NCBI GenBank assembly: GCA_039566865.1
Contig: CM076949.1
Location: 4,927,501-4,991,500, forward strand
Direction: 5' to 3'
DNA from: Aurelia coerulea
Lineage: Eukaryota; Cnidaria; Scyphozoa; Semaeostomeae; Ulmaridae
Length of the DNA stretch: 64,000 nt
Shown here: positions 57,620 through 64,000 of the stretch, piece by piece
Layout: every line of letters starts with the position of its first letter
Numbering within the stretch: the stretch's first letter is position 1
The notes under the pieces: model-generated
The model's input: only the letters and a program-made list of their open reading frames with translations
Told to the model about the DNA's origin: nothing
Database searches by the model: none
Position numbers and translations under genes: made by a program

Positions 57620-58140
57620 GCCAGGATGGGCACGTAGCTGTAGACTGACAGTGATCCTTGGCATGTCCCAGATTGCTTAACTGCGTCCCCTGTTTCCCTG
57701 TGCTCTTTGACTTGATGATGTCGCTTCAGTCAAGAGAGACCGATAATATTACTGTGAAAAGCTTGACCCTATTAAGGCCTCACACACAAGAAATTATGTT
57801 GGCAATCAGTTCACAAGATTTTGTGTGTTGTGATGTGTCAACTGAGAATGGGCCTAAGTAGAGTAATATTTTTCACTGAAAATATGTTCGTTGCGTGTGG
57901 TACTATAGCAATTAAAAATTAAACGATGATTTTATAAATAAATCATTTAAGTACCAACAATAGCTGAGATGTTCAAAAACACCTTGATATCTAGCATCTT
58001 GATATGTGAACATCTCAGCTTTTTTGGTACTTAAATCATTTATATATAAAATAATCTTTTTCGTCATTTGATCATGAGTTCCTGTTGAGCAAAGTTTACC
58101 ATAGGGATACAAGGATGTAAGTAATCAGTCTATGCATTTC
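57620..58140. repeat. Foldback element, family M, second copy
   Basis: ttccctgtgctctttgacttga.gatgtcgcttcagtcaa and gcttgaccctatta are shared with 26915-27458; the right end holds gatcatgagttcctgttgagcaaag...cagggatacaagg. A separate hairpin (tgattttataaataaatcatttaagtacc / ggtacttaaatcatttatatata) occupies 57915-58060. Confidence 0.7.
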
Positions 58141-58212
58141 CCAGAAATAAATTTTCTTTTTCGTCCCCACTTCGACAATTTTTGTCCCTGAAGCTAAGCA
58201 TTTAGTGTTCAT

Positions 58213-58366
58213 GCTACATCGGGGGTACCCTGGGTACCAGAGCCAAAAAATAATAAAACAAAAAAAAGTAAAGAAGGAAAGAAATTATTCTCCTTTATGC
58301 CTTCTCTCTTCCTTTGCCTAATTTTTCAATTTCCTTTTAATTTTGAGGCTCTGGTACCCAGGGTAC
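58213..58366. repeat. Family E hairpin MITE
   Basis: taccctgggtaccagagcc / ggctctggtacccagggtac around an A/T-rich centre. It carries a short duplication (acatcggggg, 58205 and 58367) at both sides, a possible target-site duplication. Confidence 0.85.
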
Positions 58367-58423
58367 ATCGGGGGTAAAGACTACCTACTTTTTCAATCTT
58401 TGTTCCTAAAAATGAGTTTTATT

Positions 58424-59034
58424 CTACGCAACAAGGACAGATTTGGTAAGACAATAGCACGAGTTGGATTTGATTGACACCACAATTCAAAGCAATTAGT
58501 GGCTGCAAACAAAGGAAATTCTCTCAACCAGAAATTCAAAACAAGCAAAGCCGCAAAAGTTTCTCTGAAACCTAGGTAGCTAGCTCGCTCGTTGTGCATT
58601 CCAGAAATTGTTTTTAAGAGCAAAAATTAGCATAAATTCAAAGAAGAAGGACATATCTACACATCTGCCGCGGGCATTTAATTTAATTGGTTCAAAAGCC
58701 GATTGGGAGGCAATTCAATTCTTCTATTTTTTTGGATGTAATTATAACACTTACTGCTCAGCTTCTGAACCAAAGAAATAAAATGCCCGAGGTAGATGTG
58801 TAGATGCATCCTTCTTCTTTCCATATATGCTCATATTTGCTCTTAAAAACAACTTCTGGAATGCACAATGAGCGCGCTAGCTGCTTGGGTTTCAGAGAAA
58901 CTTTCGCGGTTTTGGTTGTTTTGAATTACTGGTTTAGAGAATTTTCTTTGTCTGCAGCCACTAATCGCTTTGAATTCAGGTGTCAACAAAAGCATCTCGT
59001 GCTATTGTGTTACAAAATCTGTCCTTGTTGTAGC
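58424..59034. repeat. Foldback element, family F, diverged copy
   Basis: acgcaacaaggacagatttggtaa / ttacaaaatctgtccttgttgt; arms share aaaggaaattctctcaaccag and gaagaagg with the other copies, centre near 58720. Confidence 0.85.
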
Positions 59035-59985
59035 ATGATAGTTGCCATCGATTACATTCTACGCGTACACGCTTACACGCTTACACATCGATTACACGCT
59101 TTGAATAGGGTGTCACAAAGTCTGTCCTTGTTATTCTACGCCGTTTGTTGGACAAGTCGTCATCAGAATTCATGTGTGCACAATAAGGGCCATCGAGAAA
59201 TTGAGAAATTGCTGCCCCAGTTCTGGAAGTTTCTTAAATCATCAGATTTTGATTACTGAATGATTCCTAACAGTTTGTCAGAAGGTTTCTCTTTAAAGAG
59301 AATCCAAAGCAACATATCCAAAGAAGTCTTGATTACGAAGACTGTTTGAAATATGCTTCTTTCAATTAGAAATAAAATGTTAGGTTTATCGTAGATTTGT
59401 TTCTCGTTTTCCTAAAACGTTTGGGGAAAACTCAAATTTGACACAAAAGGAACCTTTGGCACATTATAATTTCACTCAGCAAAACTGTCTCGCAGAAAAT
59501 TTCAAGGATAGGCATGTACTGTTGTTTTATGGTCCTATGTACGTCCATTAAAAATAAGCCCAAGGAAATATAACTGAGAGAAAAAGAGACGAGATTTGTT
59601 GTTGATGTTTTCAAATTACATTAAATGAAGTATAAGCATTTATTTTACAAAAACTAACTATGCTTTTACCAACGGGAAACGCCTCTTATTATACGAAAAT
59701 ATGTTTTACTATGAGTAAGAATCGAAAAAGATTTATTGAAAATTGAATAAACAACTTTAATATACTTAGAATCACAATAGATTCTCAAATACGAAAATAA
59801 TAAGCCTTTCTTTTGCACTGGAAAAGGTTCATCTTGCTAATAAGATATACAACTTAGTCGTGAATCAATTTTAAACTTGATAATAGTAATAACGTATAAA
59901 TAAAACATAGACTTATTAAAGATCTTATAACGATTGTCAAGAATGTAAATAAATCAAAATGGGGATTAAGAAAATCGTTAAGTAT
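59035..59985. other. Intergenic, no feature seen
   Basis: A tract of tacacgctta repeats is at about 59060-59095, and the fragment ggtgtcacaaagtctgtccttgtt at 59108 echoes the end of family F. No gene supported. Confidence 0.45.
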
Positions 59986-60345
59986 CACACGGGAACGCAA
60001 TCGTTCCCTTCCATATAGCTCTGTTCTGAAAAATGGAATGCTTCAAATAACACTGTTCAATTCCAAAAAATGGTTCCGTTCCGTTCCCTTGTGAAAAGGC
60101 GACGAAGTGCAGAACTGGTGAAAAAATGGAACGATAAAAGTTTTGCTCTGAGAGCATACGTGGGTTTTGTTGTTACTGGAAAGCCGGGAAAGCATGGAAA
60201 AAACCGAAGAAACAATTGCGAAACGGAACGAACGGAACGATTTCCCGTGTGCACAAAAACGAAAACTGATGCGCAATCGTTCCATTCCAGTGTGAACAAT
60301 CAATTGTTGCGTTCCTGAACTGGAACGAAGATGGAATGGAACGAT
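59986..60345. repeat. GGAACG-rich foldback
   Basis: cacacgggaacgcaatcgttcc at the left pairs with ggaacgatttcccgtgtgc at about 60235-60254. The tract has many GGAACG/CGTTCC motifs, and a further end (ttgcgttcctgaactggaacg) at 60305. Frames across it (60043-60357 and others) are artefacts. Confidence 0.6.
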
Positions 60346-60597
60346 TGTTGCAACCAAAGTTGTAATAGTACTGTGTTAACGGGGGTCCGAGAAGAGCCAA
60401 ACTCAGAATACAATCTTGGGTAACTGGCTTTGTAGTTCTTGTTGCTTTTAGCTGTAGTCAAGACTTCTGTGTTTATTGATAATTCTAGTGTCTGCTGTTG
60501 TGTTCGAAGGGTTATAATCAACAACAGCAATTTGGAATTTCTGAAATCCTGTGTTGTATAAACCACTGACTTTACAGCCAGAACAGTCCGGCGTCCG

Positions 60598-60710
60598 AAT
60601 CCTACCAGCACCTCTTTAGCGTCATAACAAGGCGTCGCGGACTTAATTAGCGATTAGATAATTCTGCGAGCCAAGCGCTTGGCGCTAAAATCGCAACTTC
60701 ACCTTTATTT
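60598..60710 (+). mobile_element. SINE 3' tail fragment
   Basis: agcgtcataacaaggcgtcgcgga and agcgcttggcgctaaaatcgcaacttcacc match the 3' part of the SINE at 26110-26480. The 5S-like head is not seen. Confidence 0.6.
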
Positions 60711-60833
60711 AATGCAATTAAAGCACGACTCCTAGGAAGAGCAGCCTTTTAGGCTTTTTTAAATGACATTCATTCTAACTTGCCACATGTTTTTAGCAGT
60801 TGATAGGGCATCATGCCATGATATTCACATGAA

Positions 60834-60847
60834 GATGATGATGAAGC

Positions 60848-60922
<75 letters not shown>
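60834..60922. repeat. (GAT)n microsatellite
   Basis: About 25 uninterrupted GAT/ATG units after a short interrupted start. Poly-Met and poly-Ile frames here are artefacts. Confidence 0.97.
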
Positions 60923-60923
<1 letters not shown>

Positions 60924-61832
60924 CTTAATCTTGGTACCAGACGTTAATCTATATAAGCTTTGCTCAATTTTGCTCCTTAAAAGAACTAAAAATTGAAAGT
61001 TACAAAGCTGAAGTGCCCCAATAAAGCACCCACCCCAATTTGACCCCAAATCTTGTGAAGTATGGCATCGGCACGCTCCAAATAATATTTGGGGTAAATA
61101 ATCCATGTCACCAGAAAATACTGATATCCAATAGGCTAGAATTTGAATTTAAGGGCTGGAGAAGTATTTTGAAAGCAACGAATTCTTTTTATGACGCTTT
61201 AAATAAATGAAGAGATAGAAGTTTGAGCCTGCTCCTTGTTAAACACTTCCTGTATGCACTCATTAACTGAATCATACAGATATTTAATTTTATGTGTCCT
61301 AAGTTTGAATTTCTGTGTCCTAGTTCCAAAAGTTCAGGCCCCCAAACGTCATAACTCAGGGAACTCCAAAATCAAAGAAACCATGAAGGTACTGCAGTCC
61401 GACACTCCTATTTTTGTTGTTCGCGGGCATTTGCAGGTGACATCTAATTTCAGACAGACTATAATGCCAAAGTTAAAGGCATTGAGTCCGCATAAATAGC
61501 GCGCTCATGACCAATATCAACTTGTTTTCATCATGAAACAAAAGTTGTGATTCAATTGCTATTGAAATTAAACCAAAGAAATTCTTGAGGACAATGCAAG
61601 GATTAAGAAGCCTTTAGTCTCCACTGCTAATGACTTTAGCATTATTGTGCGATAACAAAGGGCCATCAGCAGTTTGTCAGCAAAATTCAGGTGGCGTTAA
61701 CGCTCAGCTATTTATCTGGACTCAATTCTATTAAGATATAAAGAATGCGAAAATAAAGATTTTTAACATTAGTGGGACACCGCGTATCAGTTCAAATTTT
61801 GAAACAAAATAAAAACGAATATTGATAGTTAA
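60923..61832. other. Intergenic, no gene supported
   Basis: A plus frame (61236-61499) contains an AG/GT-bounded stretch at about 61323-61435, but no family is recognisable. Confidence 0.4.
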
Positions 61833-62047
61833 TCAAACCTTGAAACAGCGTCCATTAGTTGTCATTTCTTTCAAACCTTTCGGTGATTCCATTTCGCATC
61901 CTCGTACAGCCTCTTCCATGAGAACAATGTATTCAACAAGAGCATGGTCCAGCCATGTTTCTTTATTTGGATGAATAGGCCCTCCTTCGAAGAATCCAAG
62001 ATGGCCGCCATGTCGAGTGGTAACGAACACAGCTTCTTTGTTTTTTT
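61833..62047 (-). CDS. ABHD1/3-like alpha/beta hydrolase, terminal exon
   Basis: The acceptor (ttttatcgtag; AG at 62048-62049 on plus) opens a phase-1 exon of 215 bp ending in TGA at 61833-61835. It encodes VFVTTRHGGHLGFFEGG, then PNKETWLDHALVEYI. GGHLGF(F/L)EG is the segment carrying the catalytic His of the ABHD1/2/3/15 (YheT/EHT-like) hydrolases; the family members are membrane-anchored lipases/phospholipases (human ABHD3 acts on medium-chain and oxidised phosphatidylcholines). The nucleophile and Asp exons would lie to the right, at higher coordinates, but I could not find them within the window. The reading is intact. Confidence 0.85.
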
Positions 62048-62464
62048 CTACGATAAAACGAGAAAACATATTTATCATGGCAAGTTGATACGAACAGCAA
62101 AATCCCGTATATAAGAACCTACCTTTTTCAAACTAAGTTGTTTTGGTTCTATTTTGTGAAAATACTGTTTTTTAAGTTATCACTTTTTCGACTTTTCTGT
62201 GCCGTAAATCAGCAACCACGCGCCCGATTGGGTAAAACAGGGTCTCAAACTCTAAGTTGAAGCCTACCCTATGCAGCTGTAGCAAGAACAGAAAAACAGA
62301 AAGTACAGCTCCTCCGCAGCAGCCACACAAATGAGGCAAAATTGTTTGTATGTATGTATGTATGTATTATGAATATTTTAAGAGGATATGTACATTTCAG
62401 CTTAATAAAAAACTGCTATCAACATGTGTCCTTTTACATTTTTTTATATATTCCATTAGAAATT
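62048..62464. other. Intron/flank of ABHD-like gene; (TATG)n at 62344-62368
   Basis: No upstream ABHD exon could be identified. A (TATG)n microsatellite of about six units is present. Confidence 0.5.
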
Positions 62465-62572
62465 TACAATACATGTTACGGACTACTCTACTACGAACTA
62501 CTTTACAATACTACAAGGACGATGCCATGAGGAGCAAAAGACTATGACTACCCCCATGGCATTGTTTAAAAA
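62465..62572. repeat. Dispersed repeat N
   Basis: acatgttacggactactctacta ... ctactttacaatactacaaggacgatgccatgaggagcaaaag resembles 28380-28500 and 33405-33450. The class is unknown. Confidence 0.5.
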
Positions 62573-63521
62573 CTCTAATCTACATACAATTTTACATAAA
62601 TGCTACAAACAACTAAAAAAGAAAAACGATGCTTACTATACTGTGGCCTGTCTAACATTAGATGTCAGGTTAGGGCTGTAATAACCAAAAAATAGTTTCC
62701 TTTTAGATATAAATAAAGAGAACATAAAGACATTAAATGAACAAGTAAATAAGTAGAGATATACTAACAATTCAATCCAAGCCTATAAAATGTCGTGCGA
62801 TGTAAAATGAATAAAGTTTGGGACACTCTGTTCATTATATTTATAACGTGCCAATTCTTTAAAAGGGCTGGGTCATGAAACCGTAAACAAACTTGTCATC
62901 TCTATAATCTATATTGTTTCCCGCACCTGTCAATTCTGTTCTGCACAAATTTTGATGAAAAGGGTGAATCCACAACAAAGGTACTTTTCGAAATCTATCG
63001 ATAGCTTTGTAATCTTCCAACCAGAGGTCTACAAAGTGTGGGAACAGGAGAACGTCGTTCTCAGGAAATTTTTGCAAGATTTTAGGCTGCAGGAAATTCC
63101 TGAAAGGAAGCTGAATTTTATGTTATAATTGCTTTCTAGAAAACACAATCGAATTGCTGAAGTAATTTTAATCAAGCAGAATATTGACCAAGAGGCTTGT
63201 TTCAAAAATTTGAACAAAGATTGGCAGTTGTAAGTAGTAGATTTCATCCAGGTCAGTCCTACCATTGAGCTGTTCAGTTGCTTTTTGTGCCTAGGTAGTG
63301 CATTTTACTTCAAGGAAGGAAGAAAGTGGTAAGCAGATTTTGATTGCCCATCTTCATGACGAAAGTTATGTGCATTGTGGTTGCTTAAGTACAGTCACTG
63401 TGTCTATTTTGAGCTACCTAACTATCTAGCAATCCTTCTTCAACTTAATATAAATATTGTTTCATGTTAATTCAGTTTACACCTGAAGTTGTTGTTTATG
63501 AACATGTAAAATTTCACCAAG
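62573..63521. other. Probably intronic; one family-H-like end
   Basis: aaaagggctgggtcatgaaaccgtaaacaaac at 62862 resembles the family H left end (ggggctcaatcgtcaaacagtaaacaaa). The minus frame 62859-63077 has no recognisable domain. Confidence 0.4.
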
Positions 63522-64000
63522 TACCGGGTGAGTCAGAAAAGAATCCCCGCTTAGAAGGCCACTGCTACATGAATATCAAGGCAATAATATTGCAAACTGT
63601 CTTGTTTTATTGCCAATATGTTCAATTAGGTTCAGTAATTTACCCGGCCTTAATAGGCCATTCCTTCCCGTGGATATGGGTGATTTTCTGCAGAAAGCCC
63701 CTTCCAAAAACTTGCAAAAACGAATGAAAACAATGAGCAAATTTTCCTTCCTAAAATTGATGACACTCACATGAATACATGTATTTCGTCCTCTTGGGAG
63801 AATGGAATCCCCCTGAATAGGTCATAGATACCAGGGGGAGGACTTGTTCATCCTCCGAAGAAGATAGCACGTGCTAAAGCATCCACAAGTCATTGCTGTA
63901 AGGCCATTGTAAGGCAGAAATGTAAGGGAAATTTGATAATGATTTAGGGCACGTTTTGAAGATTTTTTTAAGAGGCTTTCTCGAGAAAATCCCTCATAAT
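63522..64000. repeat. Foldback element, family D, cut by window edge
   Basis: TACCGGGTGAGTCAGAAAAG at the left; follows 22287-22939 through attccttcccgtggatatgg, ttctgcagaaagcccc and gcacgtgctaaagcat. The right arm leaves the window. Confidence 0.85.

Noticed and set aside
60763..61106. Poly-Met and poly-Ile frames
   Set aside because: Translations of the (GAT)n microsatellite.
61236..61499. 87-codon plus frame with an AG/GT-bounded segment (VPKVQAPKRHNSG...)
   Set aside because: Considered as a mitochondrial small-subunit-like exon, but no diagnostic residues and no neighbouring exon support it.
62859..63077. 72-codon minus frame upstream of the ABHD-like exon
   Set aside because: It lacks ABHD motifs (nucleophile elbow or the DDP segment) and begins in a family-H-like repeat.

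Overview
This is eukaryotic, invertebrate-animal DNA, most likely from a cnidarian. The window is AT-rich, and spliced exons lie far apart in a dense mass of nested transposons. The lineage call rests mainly on one three-exon gene at 2-5336. Its last exon encodes the Cys pattern CX3CX3CX3CX3CC, the signature of the minicollagen cysteine-rich domain (CRD) known from nematocyst capsule proteins. No viral genome, bacterial operon, CRISPR array, tRNA or true rRNA gene was found.

Layout. 1-5.5 kb: 3' part of a gene joining a fibronectin type II (FN2) exon to a C-terminal CRD exon, with introns full of foldback elements. 5.5-28.5 kb: almost entirely repeats. These include foldback/MITE families, several sharing CCGGGTG termini and TA flanks, a ~178-bp tandem array, two 5S-rRNA-like SINEs, a Penelope-like end, minisatellites and a GC-rich island at 14.15-14.43 kb. 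A possible CpG-rich promoter/first exon lies near 19.3-19.9 kb. 28.5-40.8 kb: a large palindrome made by two copies, in opposite orientation, of a TTAA-flanked DNA transposon (TE1 full length, 3720 bp; TE2 truncated, 3320 bp). TE1 sits inside an older TA-flanked foldback element; TE2 sits inside a LINE reverse-transcriptase gene. A small putative secreted-protein gene with a TATA box (34.56-34.91 kb) lies between them. 41-52.9 kb: more foldbacks, a CR1/L2-like LINE broken by an hAT transposon, an interstitial telomere-like tract and a TTTGATTCGA minisatellite. 52.9-54.9 kb: a second LINE 3' end broken by a second hAT element. 55-60.8 kb: foldbacks, including a nested palindrome at 56 kb. 61.83-62.05 kb: the terminal exon of an ABHD1/3-like alpha/beta hydrolase on the minus strand. 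62.3-64 kb: repeats; one foldback runs off the right edge.

Host genes with good support are few: the FN2-CRD gene (plus strand, open at the left edge) and the ABHD-like gene (minus strand, one exon seen). The rest is mobile DNA, and its nesting gives relative ages: LINE before hAT, LINE before TE2, TA-foldback before TE1. Copies were compared by eye only; percent identities, family names and species need database searches.
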